DNA of 28,054 nt from Priapulus caudatus. Its lineage: Eukaryota > Priapulida > Priapulimorpha > Priapulimorphida > Priapulidae. How positions within the stretch are numbered: position 1 is the first letter of the stretch; the number at the start of each line of letters is the position of its first letter. The position numbers and the translations under genes were made by a program. The stretch is taken from assembly GCF_000485595.1 (NCBI RefSeq), contig NW_014577481.1:92664-120717 (forward strand), given 5' to 3'. Under the pieces are notes generated by a model, which was not told the DNA's origin, did not search any database, and saw only the letters and a list, made by a program, of their open reading frames with translations. This document shows, in pieces, positions 1-13,268 of the stretch.

Positions 1-9
1 ATATATATT

Positions 10-69
<60 letters not shown>
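1..69. repeat. TA dinucleotide microsatellite
   Basis: The window opens with ATT trinucleotides that pass into an uninterrupted TA run. It is simple sequence and is cut by the window edge, so its true length is unknown. Confidence 0.95.
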
Positions 70-70
<1 letters not shown>

Positions 71-1378
71 GACGAAAACCTAGCGATTTTATCAGTTTAT
101 TGTGTAAGGGAAACGCAACACGTACACGCACGAGTCTATCTCCGGCATGAATTAATGCAGCAGTAACAATAACAGACGCGTATAATACATGCACGCATGT
201 ACATACACAGTAGCAGACGCCAGTGGTAGCGCGGTATGGTCGTAGCAGTATCAGTCGGTTTGGCGAGCTCTCTCGCTCTGGGGGCGTTCATACACAAACT
301 TAGCAAATTAAGGAAAACTCGGGTTTCATTTTCCGATGCCATAATCTCGATTGATTTACTTTCTACTGCGCGAAAAGTTTGAACGATTTAGAAACGTAAC
401 CCCCTCTGCCCCGTCTTGGGAACACACCGCCAGTGTACTAGCAAATAGAGATATGAAATAGAGTTGTAACCGCACCCACGTGAACGATTTTGATTATTTG
501 CTCGATTCCGTGGTATTTAAAAAATCGTAAGATTAGTTTAGTCTGTAAGTGGGTGCCCGAGTTTTCGTAGCACTTTCAATTTCATTTCAACGCAAATTTT
601 ATTTTGTTCACGAATGTATTTATCATCTAAGCATAATGATTTTTAACATTTGGCATTCTTGTAATTTTAGCTAGCAAACGAAAAGTCACTTACCGCTATT
701 CTACATGTCAAATAACTGTACAACCACGAATAAAATGAGAGGAAAATAACAAAATTCCATTTAATTTTTCATCATTTCTTTATGAATCATTCATACATGG
801 GCAAATATTTGTCAGAAATTAATGCGTAAAAATAGAATGACCAGGTCACAGACCCTTCCTTACCCGCTGGAAAATGCTCAACGTTTCCCGCAGGGTTGAG
901 GTGGGATTAATTCCAGGTTCAGTGCACCTGCTCTAGCACCACCTTTGTGAAATATTTCATGACGTTGATATTGCGGAAGCCATAATTTTTTAATGGATTA
1001 TGACTCGTCTAAATGCTGAATCACGGTTGCTTCAAACTCTGGCTCTGCCTAGAGTACCTACACGTGCGAGCATGTACTCACCTCAATTACTGTTATTGTT
1101 GCGCTATTTTATCCCCGCATTACCGTGACTTCTATTTTTAATTTCGTAATTTTTAAACTTTTACGATTTGGCGTTTAAGCCTACTTTGATGTTCAGAAAA
1201 TCAAGGCGAGTATATGCGTGAAAAATAGATCAGAGTGATGCGAGAGTAGGTGTGATGAGGGTACGGATCCAAAAATATTCAAAGGTGATTCATTACAAGG
1301 ATTGCTTCTATACAGCGACATGTTGGGGTGGCATCAGGGGATACGCAGGATGGTGGTGCTACAGTCATACGCGCATGT
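70..1378. other. AT-rich intergenic or intronic DNA, no gene seen
   Basis: I see no exon with good splice sites or biased codon use here. A 68-codon frame at 136-342 on the minus strand has no family resemblance. The stretch is non-repetitive AT-rich sequence. It could be intergenic, or a 5' intron of the ankyrin gene, whose upstream non-coding exon was not found. Confidence 0.5.
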
Positions 1379-1532
1379 GCGGACCTTATTCCCCTTCCAT
1401 TTCCTGGGACCTTATCCTCTCAGCCTACTAGGCCTTTATCTTCCTCTTCCGCCTTCTGGGACCCCCGCCTCCAGTGGCCTGGGACTTTATCCCCTTTTCT
1501 ATCTAACGGGACCTTTGTCCCACATTTCGGAT
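1379..1532. repeat. Degenerate GGGACCTTATCCCC-type repeat
   Basis: The motif GGGACYTTATCCCC or a close variant recurs about five times in 150 bp, separated by pyrimidine-rich spacers. Overlapping frames of 68 and 81 codons across it share the repeat's composition and are not credible genes. Confidence 0.5.
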
Positions 1533-2383
1533 AATCTCTGGGTGTAATTAAGAGCCAGAGCAATGTGTATGAACTGCCACAATCGGTGCTCTTTAGTCGA
1601 TGCTATCGTCAGCTCTGTTTCGCGTTAAAACGCTTTGTAGGAAATCCAAAAAAATAAGTGTTTAATTTTTCACGAAAATGTTTGATAAAATGTATCTCAA
1701 ACATGTCAAAAATGTGTGTTGGGTCGGGTGGTGCATCATGCATACACCAGTGCACCTCCCTGAACTGCCACAAGAGCCGAAATATCGCTAATGAATATGC
1801 TAATAACGGCCGCTAATAATCTCAATGCAAAATTACACATCCGTGGCCATGTAATAATGTGCCATATGAACGGCATGTGCCACACACACATGCGATATAT
1901 ATGTATGTAATTACCCTACACGTTATTATTTTCGTGCGAACGCGACCACCTTGCTGTTTCGCGTGCCTGACAACGGTTGGCAATCAACCGCGGCGTAGGC
2001 ACGTACATTCAAGCAGACGAAATTTGTGAGCAGAAAATTTTGCGAAAAAAAATAAATTAGAACGTCAATGGAGGTGATCAGGCGAGAGTAGGCGCTCTAG
2101 TGCGAACTATCAACGCACGTGTTACCCCGAATGTATAACTACAGAGAGAGATAGGTCAACGAATCCTCGATTCGTGATGATGGGGGGATGATGGTACACC
2201 GCATTACGTCGCCCGAGGGAGGGCCTTTTCTTCATTCTTTCAGCGGCGAAATTGAACGTGTAAATGCGATATCATTTCTGGTTTTAGTTATAGGAATTAC
2301 AGTTAGGATTGGTGTTAGAATCTGTGGTCAGATCTGATTTCTTCGGACCCCCTCCCAATGTCATGGTTATATGATTAGACAAT
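1533..2383. other. Unannotated AT-rich stretch
   Basis: No gene is supportable. The only structure I note is a 13-bp direct repeat, TGAACTGCCACAA, at 1570-1582 and 1761-1773, and a small palindromic patch near 1729-1757 containing TGCATCATGCA. Confidence 0.4.
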
Positions 2384-2484
2384 GAGTGGATAATAGAGAG
2401 CTATTATTTATTATTCTATTATTTCTTTTATTATATTCTATTATTTATTATATATTATTATTCATTAATCTCTATTATCCACTC
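2384..2484. mobile_element. Small AT-rich foldback element (family A copy 1)
   Basis: The ends GAGTGGATAATAGAG (2384-2398) and CTCTATTATCCACTC (2470-2484) are perfect reverse complements over 15 bp. The interior is pure A/T-rich sequence built from TATTATT. The size of about 100 bp and lack of coding capacity fit a MITE-like foldback. Two related structures lie at 8918-8965 and 10406-10443. No target-site duplication is obvious. Confidence 0.6.
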
Positions 2485-4914
2485 CTAATTAGATGATGCA
2501 TGGTTGGGGATGAGGTGACGATATATATTATAGTAATGATGATTATATTTGCACAATTTTGGTTTGGGAGCCCCCGCGGCCCTCATTTACGATTCATGAT
2601 ATAGGCCTATGCAACAATTTGGCTGCAATCCTAAAGCAGAACTATAGTCTATAGACGTGTAGATTTATACAAGAATTGATAAATGCAATATTCGATAACA
2701 TTGTTAATTGTTTTCCTGTCTACATCTATCCAACGTTATAATTTATATATGCATATAAAAGCAAGGAAAGCGGGCGCGTGCAACCGCGGCAACGCGGTGT
2801 ACCACGTGATTCTTGTGTTGCGGGCAATGCCAATCGCCCATCGCGAATGTAATGAATAGTCTGGTGAATAGTTGTTGGTGGAAGGGACTGCAGCAGGATA
2901 AGCTATAAGTGAGTAATGTAGCACTACCAGACGTATGGTCAGCTAGGCAACTTCATTTGCTCAAATTGTGGCACATGGGACGTAAACTTAAGTGGCTATT
3001 TACGCAGTGATGACTAAATTATTGTTATCTGCTACCAAGCGAGTGGATCAGTAAATGTCCGCTACTAGCATTGGCTACATGGCATGCTGTACACTGACAC
3101 TGTGCACGCGCGTTCTATTTTGTCTCGGGCGAATTGCGTAGCATATATCCACTCTAGAGGATATTTTCATTCCACATCAGTGCATGAGGATGGACACATA
3201 CCACTAAGAGAATGTCAGTGCATGTTTATCACTAGCATGATCATGACTTCATTTATTGATAGACTCCTGATGACATAATATATATCATCGCGGTCACCAT
3301 TCATCTTTCAAACCGAACGAAGTAAAACGGTAATGACAGAAAGCTGCTGCTGTTTTCACGAACCGAAAATAGCCATGGTTATAAACAGACTGTCAGTTAG
3401 AACTATTAATACTACCAAATATTCTGAATATCAACAAATCCGGTCGAGTTAACCTGGTACATGCTACCTTTCTAGCAACAGAGAAACGGATTATTGAAAG
3501 TGAAATCTACAAGCTGTTGGCAATATATATCTCAAGAATGTAAACATCTACATGTTCAGCCAATACATGTTTGTGAGGGAAAATACACACAATTAAGTTA
3601 CGTTTTGAACGAACAGGGGGCCAGTGATCAAAATACAAGGAAAATAGGAAGGTGCCTATATATACAACATCATTACATGGCTATATAATGGTAGGCGTGC
3701 GCTGGGAGAGGTGCAAGTTACACCAAGTTAACACCACATGGTAAGCGGTGGATGGCTTTACAGAGACAACCCTCTACCTTTGAATGAAGGCTTTGTATAG
3801 CTGTTGCCTGAAGGAATGTGCAAACTAGATCTATCATAAGTGTCTTAATTTATTTATATGGTTCTGTATAAACTGCATCAGTGATTGAGTCGTAACAGTT
3901 ATGATTCAATAGAACAGATTTACAGGTAATTGGTTGAAGATGATAGGATGAGTAAGTGAGTGGGTGACTTAAATTGCTGGATAATGGAAACCCTGAGGAA
4001 GGCAGTTTCAGTTGTGTTTTCGTGGTATTTATTGTTTTGCAAGCCTAATGAGAATCCAATGCTTTTAAGACTATTGTGTATGTAATAGCAGTACCCTACA
4101 GCACGTACTCTTACATGGCAGCATTGAAGAAAACACATTATATATACTTCTCATTAAAAAAAACCAATTAATTAACACTGGTCCTCCAAGCACCATGTGT
4201 GACAGTTCTAAGTCAATATATCTTCTAGTGACATATATATATATATATTGCATCCCTATCTACTTCTCTATTCTATAATAGCCTAGGCCTACTTCTCTAT
4301 TAGAAAACAGCAGTGCACATAGTATATGTCTTTAGATTTCACCTGTGCTGCTGTTATTGATCGATTTGTGAAAGGGTATAGGATCACTGACACATATTAT
4401 ATTCAATTACATGTACTCCGAAATTGCAATGTGTTGGTCAGCTGAAACAGACACAGGAACTAGCAATATAGCACAAACGTTTGTGGAAGTATAACTGAGA
4501 GAAATCTAATGCTTTTCATGATTAAGGTTTTAGTGTTCTGTGTTCTAGCTGTGTGTTCTAGCTGTTAGTGTAGTAGTTTAGGTTTGTGATTTTTAATAAT
4601 GGTTGAGCGCATGAGCTGCAATGATCAATTTGTGCAGTGCCTACATTACTAATACTATGTAAAACTGAATTTCCTAGCATGTGGGGGATGAAACGTTTTA
4701 GTTTTAATATTGTCCCAAGTCATCATAAATGTTGTATCTTTACTTTAGCCAGAGAGACCAAATAGTGTGCTAAGTATATATATATATTTATATATTAGTT
4801 GATGGCATTGCAAACATTATGTTTGGAGAGTGCATGGCGGTTTACCTAGCTTTGTTTGAAGTCGCAAGGACCGTACATGTGCGCTAACATCGTTGTCTTG
4901 TCTATCACTTTCAG
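2485..4914. other. Upstream region of the ankyrin gene, no exon found
   Basis: This is ordinary AT-rich sequence with short TA runs (about 4231-4250, 4773-4795) and a 13-bp direct repeat CTACTTCTCTATT near 4260-4300. It ends at the acceptor TCTATCACTTTCAG (to 4914). At least its right part must therefore be an intron if the acceptor is used, with a 5'UTR exon somewhere upstream that I could not place. No TATA box or initiator is convincing. Confidence 0.45.
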
Positions 4915-4961
4915 AGATATAACCATGAGATAGAACTCGCAGTCCCAGCAGCATTGTCACC

Positions 4962-5133
4962 ATGTTGAAACCAGTAGCTTCAGCGAACCTTGGTCATTCC
5001 AACAAGCCACCCCTCAGTCCGAAGGATCACCACAGCTTATATCCGTTTGGCTTGAGCAATGACCTCGGAAATGCATTTGTGATCATCAAACCTTCAGAGA
5101 AACACAATGAGAATCTGCATCAAGATGAGATTG
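4962..5133 (+). CDS. Coding exon 1 (start codon) of the ankyrin-repeat gene
   Basis: The exon probably begins at 4915 after TCTATCACTTTCAG and carries 47 nt of 5'UTR. I chose ATG 4962 because its context GTCACCATGT has the preferred CACC. An earlier ATG at 4925 is followed at once by AGA TAG, so it would be a two-codon upstream frame. The exon encodes residues 1-57, rich in Ser, Pro, Asn and His with no domain, ending near HENLHQDEIG after NAFVIIKPSEK. The donor GTACTG is weak. If it is skipped, the frame continues 39 codons into intron 1 and stops at 5253-5255, giving a 97-residue product. Confidence 0.65.
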
Positions 5134-8100
5134 GTACTGTTTCAGTTATGATGCAATTTATGTCTTCTATTGAGATAAACTTAATTATTGTTCTTAAAAT
5201 ATATATTGGCTTAAATCGGTTGGCTGTCATATCAGAATTACATCAGAACGGATAATCCGATTATATTGACTATTTACTATGTGCCGAAAATGACGAGAAT
5301 TATATGAAAACGTTGTGTATATAAATGAACATAATATCAGCTCAGTATTTTTCAGGTATATACACATGTTAATCATTTCATCATACATTTACTCGTGACC
5401 TACTAAAATATGCTAATGATGCGCGTGTCACAGCTATTTACTCGGGGAACATAATTATATATGCGCAATAAAAATGGCACCTCACTTGCAGGTATTACAG
5501 TTCATCCCCCGCACGGTCTGTCACACTCCCCGGTGTCTAACGTGCGGTCCGCGACTCCACTTACGTTGCTCGTGCCGAAAAAAGTGGAGCTGGGACACTC
5601 GAGCCAGTCCCTTACCATGCGCAACTCTCCTAGGTAAGCTTTAGTGGCGCTCATAGGGTGTATGTCGATCCTCCAGGGTAATGCCGGAACGTACCTTGGG
5701 TACGGTCCGGTATACCGGAACGTACCCTGGTAACTATGTGGTTAGGGTTAGGATTTAGGGTTAGGGTTAGGGTTAGGGTTAGGGAGTATAGGCGTAGGCG
5801 ACTCCCTAGACTCGTTAGTGGAGTAGGCGAGGTACGGTCCGACATATTAGATAGTACCAGGGTACGTTCCAGTATACTGGACCGTACCCAGGGTATACGT
5901 TCCGGCAGTACCCTGCGGGAGATAGACCCTCTCAGCTTTAGTGGCCCTGCAGTCTACTCTGTGGTGGATAGTAAGAGGTCACCGGTATGCTACTTTAAGA
6001 ACGGTACGTACTAATGAACCAATTATGTTAATTATAATTTTATTTTAAAACGTGTGCTTTATGTAATAGAATAGAGAGATAACGTTGATATAAACTAAGC
6101 TCGAAGAAAAAATCATATGAATTAACAATAAGGGCATTTTGTTCGTTAGTATAATTTTTGCGTGATATATTTGAAATGTACACCAAATATACTTTATCTA
6201 ACCGGTATATAATGCCAGAATGCGAAATTGTGTGAATTCCATATTTCCTCTTATTCGTGGTATTTCTCAGACTCTTGAGTGCATCCTCCTCCATACTTGA
6301 TCTATCTGTGGAGTCCGAGGCACTGGAGAGAGCTATACGAACCAATGAGACGTCCGTCGTTATAAAGATGCTGGAGGTAAAAACTTGGATGAAATAGAGG
6401 CGAATCGCCTCACAACTACTGTGTATCACGAAAGCCATTTTGCATATCTGCATAAAATCAATGAATGTAGTTATCTTTTTATTTATTTTGACATTGATAT
6501 CCATTGACTTGTTCAAGGTAAGCTTACCCCGGATCTATAGTTTAAAATTCTGTCTCTCTAGAGAACTTTAGATGGCGAAAACGTAGGGGTATACATTTAA
6601 TTGGCTGTTATATTATGAAAGGTTTCGTTGAGAAAAAGTGCATCTTTCAGAATTTGGAGAACATTGTGAACTCTGGTAGAAGCAGAAATGATGGTTACTA
6701 AAAACAGCAGAGAAGTGTATATATATATATATGATATGCGTGTGTACGTACATACGTACATACATACACATATGTATATAATACACACATCTGTAGGTCA
6801 CATTGTGTGAACATAGAACATAATAATGACTCGGTTTATATTCTTTAAACGATGGAAAATATTTCAGGTGCACCACAGGAAGTTTGCCATCAACCCCCAC
6901 GCGCCGGTGTACCTTCGTGCGAGTGGAGACAAGAGCAGCACCAGCAGTTGTGACTCACGGAGTCAGTCCAGTAGTCGTGCAGGGGATGCACCGCCGCCCC
7001 TGAAGAAGACGCCCAACCTCCCCGAGAAAACCTACCATATCTCGGAAAAGTAAGTCGAACGGTTACGCATGTGCTTACCCCGTCTCAGGAAGTGGAAACG
7101 AATGTTGTGGTGTTGATCTTTCTAGCGATCGTTTATAGAGTGGAGACTCTATAGACTGTAATTCGTGACAGAATTTCAGAATTTTAAATGAGCAAAAAAA
7201 CACAGGATTCAAGTTTCTATTTCTAGGTCTGTGACAGTGTTCCCTGCTAACGTGCAGTATATTTTCACCGCTCCCATTGTGTGCTGGTTAGAATGATCTA
7301 TGCCAAACGATTCAGTCAACCAAATTGGTCAAATTTTTCTGTGTATATCTGTAACAGTTGTTCGATCTTTCTTTTCACTATTTCACATTCATGATAGCAG
7401 TATACTGACCTCACAAACTCAGTTATCATGGGGGGTTTCTTCCATTGCTACGACAGTTGTACGTTGCCATGGAGACCACGCTAATCCCAATTACCGGACA
7501 TTGTTACGTGCACAAAGAGTGTGTACCAATCAGTGAAAAAAATACACGGGGGCTCGGGCCGATTTAGCCCCCGAAATGCCAAAAAGAGCCCCGGAAATGC
7601 AAAAAAGAGCCCCCGTAAATTTGCATAGAGTTCAATGCAAACCAAATTTTATAGTGCTATTTTCATGCACGCGAGCTTGAAAAGTAGCCCCCGAAAAATA
7701 CATTTTTTTCCTGGTACCAATCATCAATGCGTTTGTGTCACGGCGTATGTTTTTGGTAATAAAAATGTACTAACAAGCAGGCGGTGTCAGTTTTGAAATC
7801 TAACACGGATGTGATTTTTGAGGTCTTTCTTAGAATTCTATTCTAAATTTACATGCTGAATGTTTTGCAGTTGAATCATCATATATCACATTGTGTGCTT
7901 AATATGATTTTAAATACATATATATGCTAATTAAAGTTAGGCTATTTTGCTTAACAGCTCTGTGGAATTCTAGCACAAAAGGAAAGAACCAAGATAATTT
8001 AGCTTCAAGCAATGTATTGCTCAAAATATAGAAGCAAATATATGGAATAGAAAAATTACAGTCTCGATAACATGCAAGTTAGCAGCGAAACATTTACATG

Positions 8101-8175
8101 TAAAATGATTAAAATGACATTACTATAGAGGTCATGCAGATTAGACATTAACAAATTAGTTTCATGGCATTTGAC

Positions 8176-8206
<31 letters not shown>

Positions 8207-8220
8207 CTTCTTCTTCTTCT

Positions 8221-8267
<47 letters not shown>

Positions 8268-10057
8268 TTCTTCTTCTTCTTCTCTGGTCACTACACTACA
8301 CTCGACCTATAGCCACTGCAGCACTATCGCGGGTGAATAACGAACGATGTTTGTCAACATAAAAATATTTGTAAAATAATGACAATATTTGTCACTATTC
8401 ACCCCTGGCGTATATCTATCTATTCGGGATGAGTGCATGTTTCGCTGGGGCAGTCGGAGGATGGAGGAGGAGGAGGAGGAGGGGGGGAGATAGTACGGGT
8501 CACCGCCTGGGGGCGTGTCGGTAAGTGATTGCGGTGAAGCGGCACATCACGGGGCCGATACTCGTAGAGCGGTCATCGGCGTCGGTCACTCGTCACGCGC
8601 GCGGCCAAGCGAGAGTTCAACGTCTCGCGATGGCCGGTTGCCCACCCTACTACCGCGCTTTCTTGGCTTCCTTTCCACTGTATCATGCTCCGATGAGTAC
8701 TACGCCGATGTGTGATTTATAGTAGCAGTCCGCCCAGCAGGACTGTCACACGCAGTCAGTATACACGGGAGTTGATATATGCGTTCAGCGACGCTAGTAA
8801 AGCGGGTTTAACGGGCAGTGAGAAAGAAGCCCAACGTCAACAGGCAGAAAGAAGCCCTAACTTTAAACGTTTATTTATCTTTAGTCTTATCTCGACGCAG
8901 ACGGTACCCGATAACAACAGAAGTGTATAATATATATATATATATATATCTATTATGCACTCCTGATAACAAGTTATAGAGATGTGCTGACCAAACAAAA
9001 CAAAAACTGATATTAGAAAATTCATCTTTGCGGTCCGTTAGACCATGTCCTCAGAAAATGTCTGATATCTGACCTTTCCCCCACTGCCCTTTGACCTGGG
9101 ACCGTCCATTTCGCGCTGGTGATGGGTTTCCTCCCATCACACTATACATCGATATTAAAAGCGTATATAGGTCGAGCCTTTGAGATTTGTGCAGCAATTC
9201 CTTATTTCCTCGCATACCTTAAGTTAAGGGGGAAATATTCCCCTCCATTACACACCTTGACTTTGACCCTTGACCCCCAAATTCGACATCCCAATCCCTT
9301 TTCGCGATCCCCCCCCCCCCCCCGACGTTCGATATATCAAGACCGTACGTCGAGCGGTTAAGATTTGTGCCGCAACTGTTGACGGACGCACGGACGGACG
9401 ACGGACGGACGGACGACGAACGGACGGACGGACAACATGCGATTCTACAAGTTGCATCTGACTTCGTCAGCTGAGCTAATAATAGCAAGACCTAATTCAA
9501 TACTTTCGACAATCGGGCATTTTTCTAAATTTTAATGCAAGAATATGATCAAAGTGGGACCCTGGATAATCCCTGGGAAACTAGACTAGTCCCACGTTTC
9601 ATTTAATCCGCCAAAATGTCTGTCATTTAATTACTCTCACCCTGAAGCATGATAAACTTATACTACAGTGTGTAACGACTGGATGAGCAGCTTCTAAATA
9701 AAACTGTCAGTGTGTATTCAACATGCTATCCTGCAAAACGTATAATTGGATATATATATGACAGAAGTGAAATCGGATCACCCGCGCACGCACGCACTCA
9801 CGCACGCACGCACGCCGCCGCCGGCACGCACGCACGCACGCACGCCCACACGCACGCACGCACGCACGCCCGCACGCACGCACGCACACACACGCGCGCG
9901 CGCACGCACCAGCACACAACACACGCACGCACGCACGCCGCCCCCCACACACGCACGCACGCACGCCCCCCCAGACACACACACACGCACGCACGCACGC
10001 CCACACGCCACGCCACGCACGCAGCGACGCACACACGCACGCACGCACGCCCACACA

Positions 10058-10089
<32 letters not shown>

Positions 10090-10356
10090 CACACACACGC
10101 ACGCACACAGCACACACACACACACACACATACACACCACATAAGACAGTCAGCGAACAGAGATGTGCACGTAGCTATAACCACGCAAGACATATCTGGG
10201 CAATGACGTTAATAGCTGGCGCACTTCTAAGCATTTCCTTCCTCCTTCATCTTTTTCTGCCAATTTGTTTGCTTCCATTCAGTCTCATAATGTTCATAAG
10301 TGCATAGGCAAATATACTTCAATTCGGATGCGCATTCATCCAGCCAACATGTCTCT

Positions 10357-10411
<55 letters not shown>

Positions 10412-12986
10412 AGATAATAGGGATTCCCTATTATCTACTTCTGATATTACTAAGCCTGTGATCTCAGCACCATAGGATTTGTTCTGAAAGCTGCTTACGA
10501 ACCTAAAATATTGTAGTGACGTGTATAAACACTAGCAACAAATTTACACCGGAAACAATGTGCCTGCCATGATGCTCAGCTCAAACTTGCTGTTCTGTTG
10601 TACTGACTGTAGAGCTTAATACCCCGTACAGACTACGAATTTGATATGGTATTAAACTAGCGTGCGTAAGGCTCGCGATAAATATTTGCAGTGTGTACAT
10701 GCTATCCCGCTCCAAATACGCGCTGGCCCACTCCCAAGTTAGCCCGGAAATAAAGCAGGGCCAGGCCCGGGCTAACCTATACGGCGTTCACAACGGTAAT
10801 GGTTTGGCTGAGCTAAATGGGCTAAATTTGGCTCAGCGCTAAATTTGGCTCGGCCGGTTTGAGTCGGAGCGTTCAACCGTACGCAAGTGAATACTGTCTG
10901 TCAAATTCAAAAAATTTTATTGCACAAATATCTCACAGATACTTTGGCAGTATGTCGCGAGATGGCGTTGTGTACGATTCAGTGTTTACTTCTGTTCCGA
11001 ATTCAATTATCAATCTTAAAAACATGTATCCTGATAAAAAAATTCGAATTTTTATACTGTTTTGGACTTTATTTCGTCGAAGTACACGTTTCTACATCAG
11101 CGAAGCAGCATCTACCGCGCTACCGATTTAGCTGGTGCTAAATTTTGGCTCGAGCCTGGTCAGACGTTTTCGATTGAGCCAAATTGGCTCGTGCTAACTC
11201 GCACGGCCCCGAAAAACCGTCCGTGTGAACGCTGCGATCGGCTTCGAGCCAAATTTGGGCGGCGGGCCTAATTAGGCTCGGCTAAAAACGTACGTGTGAA
11301 CGCGCCTTTAGTCTGGACTAAGATAGCCGCGTGTGTGTGTGTCTGTACACAACAAGCGGGCCAGACCGATAACGGCTAACAGACGGCTAACTGATAAATC
11401 GCAATATGCATGCGCATAGCCTTATAATTGGTCGCGTAATTGTACGATCGCTGTACCTCGCTGTCTGCGGGGTGACGTGGCGAGCAGGTTAAGCTAACTA
11501 AGTTAGCCCGGGTCTGACGCGCGCTAAAAATCGTAGTCTGTACAGAGTATAAACACGAGACTGATAATTTTCTTCTCAAATAGCAGCCTTTTCTACGGCA
11601 ATTGTTTGTGCAAACATGTCGAGAAAAATTTCTAGAGAGTTCTATTTCATTGGCTGCTATTAAACATTATACTGTAAGGAAGGTTTTTATTGACTTTTAT
11701 AAAAATGTTAGTTTATTCTAAATTACAATACGCATCGTTTAGTCGGCAGTCCAACCCCANNNNNNNNNNCGTGGTCTGCGTGCTAGAGGATCCTCTCTCT
11801 TCCTCGGACCATCCATCAATACAGAGTAAGAACCAAGACCGGACCATTTCGTCTTCTCGAGAGAGAAGAAATAAGTAAATCCAACATCAGATCTCAAGTA
11901 GAGAGCGAAGAGTCACGGAGATGAAGAATATCCATGACGAAGAAGAGAGAGCAGCGATAAGATACTCAGGCCCCGGATCCGATGGGGTGTCGTCGAGATT
12001 CGTGAGAGGCTCTCTCGAATACGTGTTCAATTCCCCCCCCGTAGGGCTGTCTCGTATTTCTATTGAGTCCCTGTATCGATGGAGGGTGAAGGAGGGGGCC
12101 CTGCCCCGCGAGAGTCTATGTACATCTGCCCCGAGGTGCTACCCCCCCCCGGTGGATTAGGATCTATCTCCGCCCGGCCTCTTTTTTCTATCTCTAAGGG
12201 AGAGAGATTGCGATGCGCCGACCGACCCCACTCGCGATGGCTGACCCCCGCCTCCTTGGAGACTGATGGGTCGTACCCTGACGTAAGGCTCCTCTGTCTT
12301 CCGTCTATTCCCGCCCCTCCTTCTCTCTTCCCTTCCGCTCCTCTTCTCTACGACCGGGAGCCGCGCCACCCGACGCGAGACTGATCCCAGCTATCACGCT
12401 ATCTTCTACGGTTATTCAGTGTCTATTCTTCCTATCGGCACTGGTTAGGAGCCACGGGCTTAATAGTACAAGCTACATCGGTGGGCATAAGTATTATACA
12501 TCGAGTATCCATCGTATTACAATAGGTTTGAAAACTGAAGTTAAACTACATATATGACATTCCTCTCTGCGAACTCAGCGAACGAGCAAACACAAGGCTT
12601 TGTTACTTTTGACTTACCTAAACGAAGATGAATACCAGAGACGCTGAATCGAAGCACCCCCCACCCCTCAACACCATAAAGACCACCGCCCCTTCGGTGT
12701 GTATTATATCTCTTGATAATATCCGACCCCTCTCCCGCTTCCACGGCCCCGTATACCTGTCGCGTCACTTCTTCTAGGTAAGACACGTGGTTACACAGTC
12801 TATTGCTTTTACAACCAAGCTCTCTCACCTTTCTTCCCGGTGTGGCCCGCTATGGCAACATATGACGAATCCGCAATTAAGGTCTGAGTCTCGAAATCGT
12901 CGCAAAAAACCGTAGCATCCGCTATGATGTCCCCGCTTCGCTGTTACACCGCAAGCGGACACACGAGTGCTCTCTCTCTCTTCTGC

Positions 12987-13022
<36 letters not shown>

Positions 13023-13268
13023 TCTCTCTCTCTCTCTCTCGTCGCTCTCTCTCCTCTTCGCTCTCTTAGCGCTCACTCTCGCTCTTTTCTCGCTCTCTCG
13101 CTCTTGTCGCTCTCTCTCCCTCGACTCCTCTCTCCTCTCTCCTCTCTCTTCTTCTCTTGTCTCTCTTCCTCTGTTCCTCTCTTCTCTCTTCTCTCCTTCT
13201 CTCTTCACTCTCTTCTTCTCGCCTTCTTCTTCTCATCTTTCGCTCTCTCTCCTCTCTCCTCTCTCTCC

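Noticed and set aside
5742-5784. TTAGGG array as a chromosome end or scaffold-terminal telomere
   Set aside because: Only about seven units, internal to the window, within an intron and inside a foldback element.
6040-6516. 158-codon minus-strand frame
   Set aside because: It overlaps exon 3 antisense and two intron boundaries. The + strand exon fits phase on both sides, and the minus frame has no recognisable motif.
8515-8722. Overlapping 65-66 codon frames in the GC-rich patch
   Set aside because: Two frames are open at once from composition; no splice-compatible phase with the surrounding gene and no motif.
9378-9433. GGACGGAC repeats considered as a CRISPR-like array
   Set aside because: A tetranucleotide microsatellite without spacers, in an animal genome.
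9707-10206. Long Cys/Val or Thr/His frames at the CACG array
   Set aside because: Pure translation of a tetranucleotide repeat; open in all frames on both strands.
10859-11131. 90-codon frame inside the nested MITE as a transposase remnant
   Set aside because: No catalytic motif or DNA-binding pattern is visible. An overlapping frame of 84 codons is equally open.
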